NCBI GenBank assembly: GCA_964594365.1
Contig: CAZQMB010000010.1
Coordinates: 1 to 49,443, forward strand
DNA: 49,443 bases
DNA from: CAIUSP01 sp964594365
GTDB lineage: Bacteria; Actinomycetota; Thermoleophilia; Solirubrobacterales; 70-9
Direction of reading: 5' to 3'
A program made the position numbers and the translations under genes. This document shows, piece by piece, positions 23,661 through 31,117 of the stretch. How positions within the stretch are numbered: position 1 is the first letter of the stretch; each line of letters begins with the position of its first letter. The notes under the pieces are model-generated. The model made no database searches and was not told the origin of the DNA. It saw nothing but the letters and a program-made list of their open reading frames with translations.

Positions 23661-25136
23661 ATGGAGACGAACCTGCTGATCGACGGTGAGTCAGTCGCCG
23701 GGTCGGGGAAACCGATCGCGGTCGAGAATCCGTTCACCGAGCAGACCCTCGAGACCGTCGGATCAGCCTCCCCCGAGCAACTCGATGCTGCCTTCGATGC
23801 AGCCCGCGAAGCATCGAAGTCATGGGCAGCGATGCCCGCGTGGGAGCGCGGCGAGTTGCTCCACGAGATCGCTTCGAGGCTGCGCAAATCGACCGACGAA
23901 CTGGCGGAGATACTGACCGCTGAGGGCGGCAAGCCGCTGATCGAGAACCGGGACGAGATCGGTTGGGTGGCCGCAGCGTTCGACTACTACGCTGAGATCG
24001 GTCGGGACTCCGCAGGGCGTGTGATCCCGCCGATCGAGGCGAGTCAACTCGCGATGGTGGTCAAGGAGCCACTCGGCGTCGTGGGGTGCATCGTCCCCTG
24101 GAACTACCCACTGCTCCTGCTCGCCTGGAAGCTCGCACCGGCGCTAGCCGCAGGCAACTCGATCGTGGCGAAGCCATCGGAGATGACCCCGCTCTCCACC
24201 CTCGCGCTCTCTCCGATCCTCGAGGTCCTGCCGAAGGGGGTGGTGAACCTCGTCTGCGGTGACGGCGAGGTGGGCGCGGCGATCGCGAGCGACGAACGGG
24301 TCGACTGCGTCGCTTTCACCGGATCGGTAGAGACCGGCAAGGCGGTGGCGCATGCGTGCATCGACCGGGTTGCGCGGATCAACCTCGAGATGGGCGGCAA
24401 GGACCCCTTCATCGTCTGTGCCGACGTAGCCGGGGGTATCGAGGTCGCCGCCCGGGGTGGTGCATGGGCAGCCTTCCTGAACGCAGGTCAGGTGTGCACC
24501 TCTGCCGAGCGCTTCTACGTGGCGGAGGAACTCTACGACGACTACCTGCAGGCCTTCGCCGACCATGCGAAGACCCTCAAGCTCGGGGATCCGATGGCAT
24601 CCGACACGGACTTGGGACCGATGGCCTCGGCCGCGCAGCGGGAGAAGGTCACCGCTCAGGTGGAAGCGGCGGTCGCCTCAGGTGCGGAACTCGTCTGCGG
24701 AGGTGGCAGGGGAGGGCACGAGACCGGCCATTTCTTCGAACCCGCGGTGGTCACCGGAGCTGCCGCCGACACCGCACTGCTCAGCGAGGAGACCTTCGGG
24801 CCGGTGGCTCCGATCGTCCCGGTCAAGAACCTCGACGAGGCGATCGAGCTCGCGAACTCGACCCGATTCGGACTCGGCGCGAACATCTATACGCAGGATC
24901 TCAAGACGATCTTCCGCTGCATGAGGGAGATCAAGGCTGGAACCGTCTGGTTCAACGATCCGCTGACCGACAACGATGCCGGGCCGTTCGGAGGGTTCAA
25001 GCAATCGGGGCTCGGCAGGGAACTCGGTCGCGAGGGACTCGAGGCGTTCCAGGAGACCAAACACATCCATATCGAGAGCGAGGTCGAACGCAAGGAGTGG
25101 TGGTACCCGTACTCGGAGTACTCGGCTTCCGAGTGA
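23661..25136 (+). CDS. NAD(P)-dependent aldehyde dehydrogenase of the polyamine operon
   Basis: 491 aa. Catalytic C279 (FLNAGQVCTSAERF) and E243 (in NLEMGGKDPF, with Met replacing the Leu of ELGGK) are present, plus VPWNYPLL and FTGSVETGK for NAD binding, and the C-terminal GPFGGFKQSGLGRELG. It belongs to the large group with betaine-aldehyde, aminoaldehyde and succinate-semialdehyde dehydrogenases. As the other operon already has a 4-aminobutyraldehyde dehydrogenase, succinate-semialdehyde or another aminoaldehyde is a sensible substrate, but that is inferred from context only. The frame is open far upstream through potC; the ATG at 23661, 11 nt after the potC stop, gives the normal family N-terminus. 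Confidence 0.85.
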   Translation: METNLLIDGESVAGSGKPIAVENPFTEQTLETVGSASPEQLDAAFDAAREASKSWAAMPAWERGELLHEIASRLRKSTDELAEILTAEGGKPLIENRDEIGWVAAAFDYYAEIGRDSAGRVIPPIEASQLAMVVKEPLGVVGCIVPWNYPLLLLAWKLAPALAAGNSIVAKPSEMTPLSTLALSPILEVLPKGVVNLVCGDGEVGAAIASDERVDCVAFTGSVETGKAVAHACIDRVARINLEMGGKDPFIVCADVAGGIEVAARGGAWAAFLNAGQVCTSAERFYVAEELYDDYLQAFADHAKTLKLGDPMASDTDLGPMASAAQREKVTAQVEAAVASGAELVCGGGRGGHETGHFFEPAVVTGAAADTALLSEETFGPVAPIVPVKNLDEAIELANSTRFGLGANIYTQDLKTIFRCMREIKAGTVWFNDPLTDNDAGPFGGFKQSGLGRELGREGLEAFQETKHIHIESEVERKEWWYPYSEYSASE

Positions 25137-25164
25137 GCGACAGACCACGAGACTGACTGCCGGA

Positions 25165-25170
25165 TAGTCT
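25165..25170 (+). promoter_or_regulatory. -10 box (TAGTCT) for leaderless start at 25178
   Basis: TAGTCT ends 7 nt before the GTG of the decarboxylase gene, which has no Shine-Dalgarno. It would give this gene a transcript separate from the transporter operon. Confidence 0.5.
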
Positions 25171-25177
25171 CGGGTTC

Positions 25178-26641
25178 GTGGATCAGACGCAAGCGCCATA
25201 TCTGGACGCCGTGATCGAGTACGTCCGACGTGATCCTTCGCGGCTGCACGTGCCCGGGCACAAGGGAATCGCCTCCGACCCCGAACTGATCGAGGCGATC
25301 GGGATGGCCGCGCTCGAGCACGACATCTCGGCGGGCCTGAAGGGGATCGATCTCGGTCCTGCCCCGACCCCGTTCCAACAGTCACAGGATCTCGCCGCCG
25401 ATGCCTGGGGGGCGGCGAGGAGCTGGTTCCTCCTCCACGGCGGCTCCCAGGGAAACCACGTCGGGTGCCTCGCGTTGGGTCATCTCGGCAAAGAGGTGAT
25501 CGTCCAGCGCAACGTCCACTCCTCCACCGTCGACGGGATGATCATGGCGGGACTGATCCCGACCTTCGTCCAGCCGGAGATCGATCCGGAGCTGGGGATC
25601 GCGCACTGCATCACGCCCGAGAACCTCGAAAAGGCCCTCTCGGCGAATCCCGATGCGGTCGGAGTGATGATCGTCTCTCCTACCTACTTCGGAGCTATCG
25701 CGGACATCTCCGCGCTGGCCGAGGTGGCGCACGCCGCGGGTGTCCCCTTGTTGGTGGACGAGGCTTGGGGTGCCCACCTCTACTTCAGCTCGCGCCTGCC
25801 GGAGGGAGCCCTCGCCTGCGGAGCCGACCTGGTCCTGTCGAGCACCCACAAGATCGTGGGGAGCCTCGGTCAATCGGCGATCCTCCACCGCGGACACGAT
25901 TCGCTGATCGGCGGCGATCTGATCGATCGCTGTCTGACCATCCTGGAGACGACCAGCCCGAGTTCGCTGCTTTCGGTCTCCCTCGACGGAGCCCGGCGCT
26001 TCGCGGCCCTCGAGGGCGAGCGGTTGCTGGGTGAGGTGCTCGACGCGGTCGACGATGCTCGGGCGAGGATCAGAGCCATCCCCGAGTTGGACGTGCTCGA
26101 CGAGCGTCTGCTCGAAGCCCCGAGCGTGCACGGCTGGGACGGAGTACGACTCGCGGTCGATGTGAGGGGCACGGGTGCTTCCGGTCACCGGGTCGCCGAC
26201 CTGATGCGGGAGCTCTCGGATGTGAACGTGGAGCTCTACACCGAGAACATCGTCGAAGCGATGTTCGGGATGGGCAGCGATGCCGAACGCGATGCCGACC
26301 GGCTGGTGTCCTCGCTCGAGGCCGCCCTCGGAGGCCTCGACGAGGCCGACCGCGAGCGACGAAGGCGTTTCGCCTCCCCACCACCGTGGGGCACCTTGCG
26401 GATGACCCCGCGAGAGGCCTTCCTGGGCCCCCAGGAGTCGGTGAGCTTCGCCAAGGCTGAAGGCCGAATCGCGGCCGAGTCGCTCGCCGCCTATCCACCC
26501 GGCGTCCCCAATGTCCTCCCCGGCGAGGAGTTGACCCGGGAGACCATCCAGTACGTCACCGACACCCTCTCGGCCGGCGGGCAGGTCAGAGGAGCGGGAG
26601 ACCAGACGCTGGAGACGGTCCGCGTGGTCGCAAACCCCTGA
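25178..26641 (+). CDS. Orn/Lys/Arg decarboxylase family PLP enzyme
   Basis: 487 aa fold-type I decarboxylase. The family start LHVPGHKG (24-31) is present, then LLHGGSQGNH, the cofactor aspartate in VDEAWGAH (D194) and the PLP lysine K225 in SSTHKIVGS. The C-terminal domain carries EEL and YPPGVPNVLPGE. Short forms like this (~480 aa, no N-terminal wing domain) include arginine, ornithine and lysine decarboxylases, so the product is agmatine, putrescine or cadaverine; the sequence alone does not settle which. It stands directly after the polyamine uptake and catabolism genes. GTG start, leaderless by its -10 position. A terminator-like hairpin (26632-26653) spans its stop codon. Confidence 0.88.
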   Translation: MDQTQAPYLDAVIEYVRRDPSRLHVPGHKGIASDPELIEAIGMAALEHDISAGLKGIDLGPAPTPFQQSQDLAADAWGAARSWFLLHGGSQGNHVGCLALGHLGKEVIVQRNVHSSTVDGMIMAGLIPTFVQPEIDPELGIAHCITPENLEKALSANPDAVGVMIVSPTYFGAIADISALAEVAHAAGVPLLVDEAWGAHLYFSSRLPEGALACGADLVLSSTHKIVGSLGQSAILHRGHDSLIGGDLIDRCLTILETTSPSSLLSVSLDGARRFAALEGERLLGEVLDAVDDARARIRAIPELDVLDERLLEAPSVHGWDGVRLAVDVRGTGASGHRVADLMRELSDVNVELYTENIVEAMFGMGSDAERDADRLVSSLEAALGGLDEADRERRRRFASPPPWGTLRMTPREAFLGPQESVSFAKAEGRIAAESLAAYPPGVPNVLPGEELTRETIQYVTDTLSAGGQVRGAGDQTLETVRVVANP

Positions 26642-26653
26642 TTCGAGGGGTTT
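26632..26653 (+). terminator. Hairpin spanning the stop codon
   Basis: AAACCCCT (26632-26639) pairs with AGGGGTTT (26646-26653) around GATTCG. The TGA stop of the decarboxylase is at the top of the stem. The ascending arm ends in TTT. Confidence 0.65.
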
Positions 26654-26690
26654 CAGCACCGATCCGAGAGCCCGGTACCGGGGACCGCTA

Positions 26691-26712
26691 CCCTGCAGGT
26701 GCGTCTGCAGGG
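26691..26712. promoter_or_regulatory. Dyad overlapping a likely promoter/start-site region
   Basis: CCCTGCAG (26691-26698) and CTGCAGGG (26705-26712) are perfect arms around six bases. It overlaps a possible -10, TACCCT (26689-26694), of the secreted-protein gene at 26756. Confidence 0.4.
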
Positions 26713-26723
26713 ACGCCGAAGTT

Positions 26724-26746
26724 TGCTCGTAGGCTGTCTACGAGCA
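26724..26746. promoter_or_regulatory. 9-bp inverted repeat just before a start codon
   Basis: TGCTCGTAG (26724-26732) and CTACGAGCA (26738-26746), loop GCTGT, ending 9 nt before the ATG at 26756 where a ribosome site would lie. It may act as an operator on DNA or as a stem on the leader RNA. Confidence 0.45.
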
Positions 26747-26755
26747 CCCGATCCG

Positions 26756-27847
26756 ATGAAGCTCTCCGTTTCTTCGACACCGAAGGTCGCGCTTGCGGCC
26801 GCCTTCGCTCTGGCTGTGATCAGCCTGGGGCAACTCGGCGAACCCGCACGCGGGCAGGCTGCGATGGCAGCAGGCAACAACTGCGACGGGGTACCCAAGA
26901 CGCTCGCGCCCGCCGAGAGCGGCGCCAAGAGCTACACGATGATCCTGCGGGTCAACCAACCGGAGAACGTCACCGAGTACGCCAAGAAGGTTCGCAAGCA
27001 GCTGCGTGACCAGGACATCTTCCTCGTCAACACGCGCTTCAAGGGCTCCACCCCGGAGATCTGGGCGGAGATCGTGCGTCGGATCTCTACCGAGTTCCCC
27101 TGCAACAGGATCATCGCCCTGAACGGTCTGCATCTCGATCCCAACCGAAGGGGCTACAGCTACGCACTCGCCCACGATCCCTCGGTCTGGGGAATCTCAC
27201 TCGACTGGGAGTCGATGGACTGGGTACAGGCGCAGTCGATACATCGCTCGATCCCGTCGTGGACCGAGGACTTCACCGCCTCACGCGATCGCATCGCCAG
27301 ACGTCTGCATCGCGTGGGACAGTACTCGGCCGATCAGGTGGGCGAGCCAGGCCTGCGTACCGGCGTCGTTCCGGCCTGGTACCCGGGTTGGGACTACGGA
27401 ATGCTCGGCAAGACCACCGACCGCACCAACTTCACCCGCAAGGAGAACCGCCGTGGTTTCCAGATAGTCCAGTCGCAGGGCTTCTGCAGCAACTCCGACC
27501 AGAGCGGTTACGGAGTCGCGATGCGGAGCCTGCTGGACCAGTACTTCCCCCCGCCCAAGATCAAGAAGATCCGCAATGCCAAGGGCAAGGTGATCCGCAA
27601 GAAGAAGATCCCGATCCCTCCCCGCGGAGTTACCGAAGCGCTCGCCGGGGAGATCTCCTTCTCCACCACTCCGAACGAGAACGCCGACATGCCGGTCAAG
27701 AGCGTCAGCGTCGGCTCGGCCAGCAAGTGCACGCTCGCGGGTCTCAAGGCAGATGTTCGCGCCTACCTCTACTGGGCCCATCCCGGTTCGATCGATTCCC
27801 TGCTCGAGACCCGGCGGATCTGCAAGATCAGGAATCCCTGCTCCTGA
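26756..27847 (+). CDS. Exported protein of unknown function
   Basis: 363 aa. The signal peptide begins MKLSVSSTPK, then a hydrophobic stretch to residue ~27; ARGQAAMA gives a cleavage site near 35-38. The mature protein has a mixed alpha/beta look, with ILRVN, IIALNGLHLDP and a conspicuous WGISLDWESMDW (DxE after a strand), which recalls the acid pairs of TIM-barrel glycosidases, though I recognise no family. A Lys/Arg-rich insert (KIKKIRNAKGKVIRKKKIPIPP) lies at ~285-305, and four to six Cys could form disulfides. The frame opens earlier at a GTG (26699), but the signal peptide starts at the ATG at 26756. Two inverted repeats precede it. It ends 48 nt before the next gene. Confidence 0.6.
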   Translation: MKLSVSSTPKVALAAAFALAVISLGQLGEPARGQAAMAAGNNCDGVPKTLAPAESGAKSYTMILRVNQPENVTEYAKKVRKQLRDQDIFLVNTRFKGSTPEIWAEIVRRISTEFPCNRIIALNGLHLDPNRRGYSYALAHDPSVWGISLDWESMDWVQAQSIHRSIPSWTEDFTASRDRIARRLHRVGQYSADQVGEPGLRTGVVPAWYPGWDYGMLGKTTDRTNFTRKENRRGFQIVQSQGFCSNSDQSGYGVAMRSLLDQYFPPPKIKKIRNAKGKVIRKKKIPIPPRGVTEALAGEISFSTTPNENADMPVKSVSVGSASKCTLAGLKADVRAYLYWAHPGSIDSLLETRRICKIRNPCS

Positions 27848-27882
27848 GCGGGGGCCTCGCCTCGCTGCATACCTGCATCGCC

Positions 27883-27888
27883 TAGCCT
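27883..27888 (+). promoter_or_regulatory. -10 box (TAGCCT) for leaderless start at 27896
   Basis: TAGCCT ends 7 nt before the ATG of the enolase-superfamily gene, which lacks a Shine-Dalgarno. Confidence 0.45.
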
Positions 27889-27895
27889 GAACGCG

Positions 27896-28856
27896 ATGGC
27901 AAAGGGGCTCTATTGCAGGATCGAGGATCTCCCGCTGGAGATCGACGGGTACCAACTCGAGGGTCTCGAGTTCACCATGCCGAACAGCGACTTCGAGCGG
28001 CTCTCGACCGTGATCAGGCTGGAGGGCGGCGGACANNNNNNNNNNNNNNNNNNNNNNNNNNNNNNNNNNNNNNNNNNNNNNNNNNNNNNNNNNNNNNNNN
28101 NNNNNNNNNNNNNNNNNNNNNNNNNNNNNNNNNNNGACGCTGTTCGAGGTGCTCGACCGGGAGATGGATCCGGTCCACTTCGTCTGCTCGATGAGGCTCT
28201 CGCCGATGGGCAGCGAACAGCCATCGAGCATCGAACCACTCCGGGAACGCCTCGAGATCTATCCCAACCTCCGATTCAAACTCGATCCGACCAACGACTG
28301 GACCGATGACCTCATCGCCGCGCTGGTGGCGACCGGCGCAGTCGACTCACTCGATCTCAAAGGCCAGTACTCCGGCACTCCCGTGGATGTGGAGACCGAT
28401 CCGGTGCTCTACGCAAAGCTGATCGAGGCGTTTCCGACCGCCTGGCTGGAGGATCCGGATGTGAACGAAGAGACCAGGCCTCTGCTCGAACCTGTCGCCG
28501 AACGAATCACCTGGGATGCACCGATCAACTCGGTGGCCGACATCGAGTCGCGACCCTGGAAGCCGAAGATGGTGAACATCAAGCCGTCACGTTTCGGACC
28601 CCTCAGCGAACTCTTCGCCGCCTACGACTACTGCGCGGCCAAGGGAATAGGCGCCTACGGCGGCGGACAATGGGAGCTGGGTCCGGGCCGGGGTCAGATC
28701 CAGTACCTGGCATCGATCTTCCACCCCGACACCCCGAACGACACGGCACCCAGCGTCTACAACTCCGAGCCCACCACGCCCGGCCATCCGCTGAGCCCAC
28801 TCCCACCTGAACCGAGCGAGACCGGATTCCGCTGGGGGGAGTGGTCCAAGCGCTAG
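27896..28856 (+). CDS. Enolase-superfamily (MR/MLE-like) protein, interrupted by an assembly gap
   Basis: The 5' part (27896-28035) and the 3' part (28137-28856) are in different frames across 100 Ns, which is a gap of unspecified length and not evidence of a frameshift. The 3' part has the barrel-domain acids and base of the superfamily: FKLDPTNDW (D-x-N-like), AWLEDPDV (LEDP), WDAPIN and MVNIKPSRFG (K at the end of a strand). This matches dipeptide epimerase or muconate-cycloisomerase-like proteins, but the residues that would set the reaction partly fall in the gap. The N-terminal capping domain starts MAKGLYCRIEDLPLEIDGY, an unusual opening. The stop overlaps the stop of the convergent membrane protein gene in CTAG. 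No partner genes hint at the substrate. Confidence 0.7.
28036..28135. other. Assembly gap of 100 N
   Basis: Exactly 100 Ns, the customary filler for a scaffold gap of unknown size, inside the enolase-superfamily gene. The two flanks encode parts of one plausible protein, so the join is credible. Confidence 0.95.
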
Positions 28857-30565
28857 TCGCTGGCGGTCGCTGCGTCCGCCCTCGTTCCTAAGAGCAGGAA
28901 CGCCACCAACGCCCCCGGCAGCAACCAGAGCAGGTAGGGGTAGAACCAGTGCATCGCGCAGACCTCGAGGGCGATCAGCGCGGCCGAGGCTAGCGCCGCG
29001 ACCTGCAGTGGCTCTCTGCGTCGAGGGAGGAAGTAGAGAGACAGGGCGAACAGGACTGCGAACACCCTCGCCACGGTCTGCAGGAATCCGAGCGACGGAT
29101 CCTGACCCCAGACGCTGAACGGTGAGCCTCTGCCGGCCTGATAGCCGAGAGAGCGGTCGTAGACCTCCCGTATCCCCCCATCCGGGATCAAGGGGATGGT
29201 GACGAGCGCCGCAACCGCGATGAAGGCCAGCAGGAACGGCAGCAGGGACTTCGCCCGTCGCTCCCCCGTACCGGCGGCCATCAACGGGGCGATGGCCAGG
29301 GGGCCGTACTTGGTCAGGCCGGCGAGCGCCGTGAGCGCGCCCCTCCCGGGCGCCGAAGCCAGAGCGAGGAGGCTCGCCGAGACGAGCAGGGAGACCAGCG
29401 AGTCGTTGAACGACGATGCAACCGAGAGGAGTGTGAATGGGAAAGCCAGCCAGGCGAACGCCAGAGCCAGACCGGCCAGATGGGCCTGGGGCCGGTCCTT
29501 CCCGCCACCGGCGACCTGTCTGCCGAGGCCGTAGAGGCACGCGGCGGTCCCGAGGGTGAAGACCAGTGACGCGACCCTCGCCGCCGGCAGCGAGTCCCAG
29601 TCGAGTCCATTCCAGGGGAACATCCGCTCGAAGGGCAGATAAGCGAGGTAGTTGACCGGACCGTAGACATCGACCAGCAGCGGCTGACCGCTGGAGGATG
29701 CGACTCCGTAGAGCGACTCGCCGGTGGCGATCAGGTGGGCGCCGATCACGCTGGCGAACCCGACATCGATCACCTTGGCAGCGAGGATCGTGACCAGCAC
29801 ATAACCGATCACGAGAAGTGCGATCCCCGCCTCCAGCAACCGCGGGCGAAAGAGGACGTTGCCTTCACCCGCGGGGGGTGGTGCGCTGCGGGTGCGTCCG
29901 AATCCGATCCAGACGAGCCGGGCGAAGAGATAGGCGAGGAGCGGGTAGACCAGCGGTACCGAGATGTCGATCCGGCCGCGGGCGAAGAAGTAGAACGAGA
30001 CGCTGAAGGCGAGCAACGCCGCGAGGTCGAGATGCCGCATCTGTAACGGCCTGCGCATGTTCACGAAAGGGGCGACGAAGAGGAGACACAGCGGTATCCA
30101 GATCCACCAGGAACCGACTATCCCGCCGACCGCGCCCGGGTAGCCGCGCGCGAGACGTGTCTCGACCTGCCAGCCGGTCCACTGCTCGATCACCTGCCCA
30201 TTCCGGTCGTCTACCAGCACCCTCGCCCGTGGCGATCCATCCGATTCCACGAAAGTCACCTGCCAATTACGGCCGACGGTGGCGACCTCGGCGCTCAATA
30301 GACCGTATTCGGCCTCTGCCTCACGCCCAGCCTCCGTGCGGGTGGCGATCCCGATCGCCTGCGCCGCATCGAGCCGGAAACCGGCGGGCTCTGCCTTAGT
30401 GGAGAGCTCGACCAGCGGCCCGACCTCTCCCCCGTCGAACGGGGGTTGATCGGCAGGTGCCGAGGCGAGGGCTCCCGTCGGCATCACGAAAGCCGAACAG
30501 CAAACCGCGGCGGCCAGGACCGTCGCAAGCCGGCACCTCCTCCGGCGATCAGGGAAACGGTCCAC
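28853..30565 (-). CDS. Polytopic membrane protein, GT-C/GT87-like, with N-terminal extracytoplasmic domain
   Basis: 570 aa from the GTG at 30565. An N-terminal Sec-type signal (RLATVLAAAVCCSAFVMPTGALASA) is followed by a ~120-residue extracytoplasmic domain (YGLLSAEVATVGRNWQVTFVE..VLVDDRNGQVIEQW, PepSY-like in appearance). From ~residue 135 there are about 10-12 hydrophobic helices with loops such as LVDVYGPVNYLAYLPFERMFPWNG, as in polyprenol-phosphate-dependent mannosyl/arabinosyltransferase-like proteins (GT87/DUF2029 group). A transferase role is inferred from topology only. The frame runs back to 30646, but that would cross the tRNA-Asp terminator (30586-30615), so the GTG is preferred. 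Confidence 0.65.
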   Translation of the reverse strand: MDRFPDRRRRCRLATVLAAAVCCSAFVMPTGALASAPADQPPFDGGEVGPLVELSTKAEPAGFRLDAAQAIGIATRTEAGREAEAEYGLLSAEVATVGRNWQVTFVESDGSPRARVLVDDRNGQVIEQWTGWQVETRLARGYPGAVGGIVGSWWIWIPLCLLFVAPFVNMRRPLQMRHLDLAALLAFSVSFYFFARGRIDISVPLVYPLLAYLFARLVWIGFGRTRSAPPPAGEGNVLFRPRLLEAGIALLVIGYVLVTILAAKVIDVGFASVIGAHLIATGESLYGVASSSGQPLLVDVYGPVNYLAYLPFERMFPWNGLDWDSLPAARVASLVFTLGTAACLYGLGRQVAGGGKDRPQAHLAGLALAFAWLAFPFTLLSVASSFNDSLVSLLVSASLLALASAPGRGALTALAGLTKYGPLAIAPLMAAGTGERRAKSLLPFLLAFIAVAALVTIPLIPDGGIREVYDRSLGYQAGRGSPFSVWGQDPSLGFLQTVARVFAVLFALSLYFLPRRREPLQVAALASAALIALEVCAMHWFYPYLLWLLPGALVAFLLLGTRADAATASD

Positions 30566-30585
30566 GAGTGATGTTCTAACGACAA

Positions 30586-30615
30586 AGGCGGTCGGGGCTG
30601 AAGCCCCGACCGCCT
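30586..30615 (-). terminator. Strong terminator downstream of tRNA-Asp
   Basis: GGCGGTCGGGGCT (30587-30599) and AGCCCCGACCGCC (30602-30614), plus one closing A-T pair. Read on the minus strand the stem is followed by TTTGTC. It lies 45 nt after the tRNA-Asp 3' end. Confidence 0.85.
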
Positions 30616-30659
30616 CTTGGTGACGTTTCGGACAGGTGGCGGGCATCTGCCACCACGAA

Positions 30660-30733
<74 letters not shown>

Positions 30734-30734
30734 A

Positions 30735-30748
30735 GGGGCTGTGGCCCC
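30735..30748 (-). terminator. Small hairpin between csp and tRNA-Asp
   Basis: GGGGC-TGTG-GCCCC lies between the cold-shock gene stop and the tRNA 5' end. It could end the csp message or mark a processing point if the two are cotranscribed. Confidence 0.4.
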
Positions 30749-30749
30749 G

Positions 30750-30959
30750 CTAGCCCGCGATCGTCTGAACGTTGACCGCGACGGGACCCTTGGGGCCCTC
30801 CTCCGGCTCGTAACTCACGCGTGCTCCGTCGTCGAGCGAACGGTAACCGTCACCCTCGATGGAGGAGAAATGGACGAACAGGTCCTTGCTGCCGTCTTCC
30901 GGCGTGATGAACCCGTATCCCTTCTCGTTGCTGAACCACTTGACTGTGCCTTCCGGCAT
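30750..30959 (-). CDS. csp: Cold-shock domain protein
   Basis: 69 aa, a single OB-fold nucleic-acid binding domain. RNP1 (KGYGFI) and RNP2 (LFVHFSSI) are intact. It binds single-stranded RNA/DNA and acts as an RNA chaperone. The frame extends upstream, but the ATG at 30959 begins the canonical MPEGTVKWFSNEKGYG and has a perfect AGGAGGT Shine-Dalgarno. The ~70-nt T/C-rich leader upstream (31029-30960) may contribute to post-transcriptional control, as known for csp genes, but no specific structure was found there other than the hairpin at 31030-31052. Confidence 0.96.
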   Translation of the reverse strand: MPEGTVKWFSNEKGYGFITPEDGSKDLFVHFSSIEGDGYRSLDDGARVSYEPEEGPKGPVAVNVQTIAG

Positions 30960-31029
30960 TTCGCTACCTCCTAAGCAGCTTGGTGCGTAAGGAAGTGCGA
31001 AAACTCGAACTCCTAAACACACACATCTC

Positions 31030-31052
31030 GGAAGATCTCTTTGCGATCTTCC
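31030..31052 (-). terminator. Hairpin between protease gene and csp
   Basis: GGAAGATC and GATCTTCC (8 bp) around a 7-nt loop, 65 nt after the protease stop. On the minus strand it is followed by GAGATGTGTGTGTTT. It is probably the terminator of the protease gene, or else part of the csp leader. Confidence 0.5.
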
Positions 31053-31117
31053 ACAACATCAGGGACGGTAGCGCAGGCTGGAGATGGGCGCTGCCGGGTG
31101 AGGACCCGTGGGTGGTA

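Noticed and set aside
22704..25136. An 810-codon open frame covering potC out of frame plus an aldehyde dehydrogenase
   Set aside because: The first ~320 codons are shadow of potC; the dehydrogenase has its own ATG at 23661 with the normal family N-terminus.
27896..28856. Frameshifted pseudogene
   Set aside because: The frame change coincides with exactly 100 Ns of unspecified true length, so no frameshift can be inferred.
30566..30646. N-terminal extension of the GT-C-like membrane protein
   Set aside because: It would run through the tRNA-Asp terminator hairpin and delay the signal peptide; the GTG at 30565 fits better.
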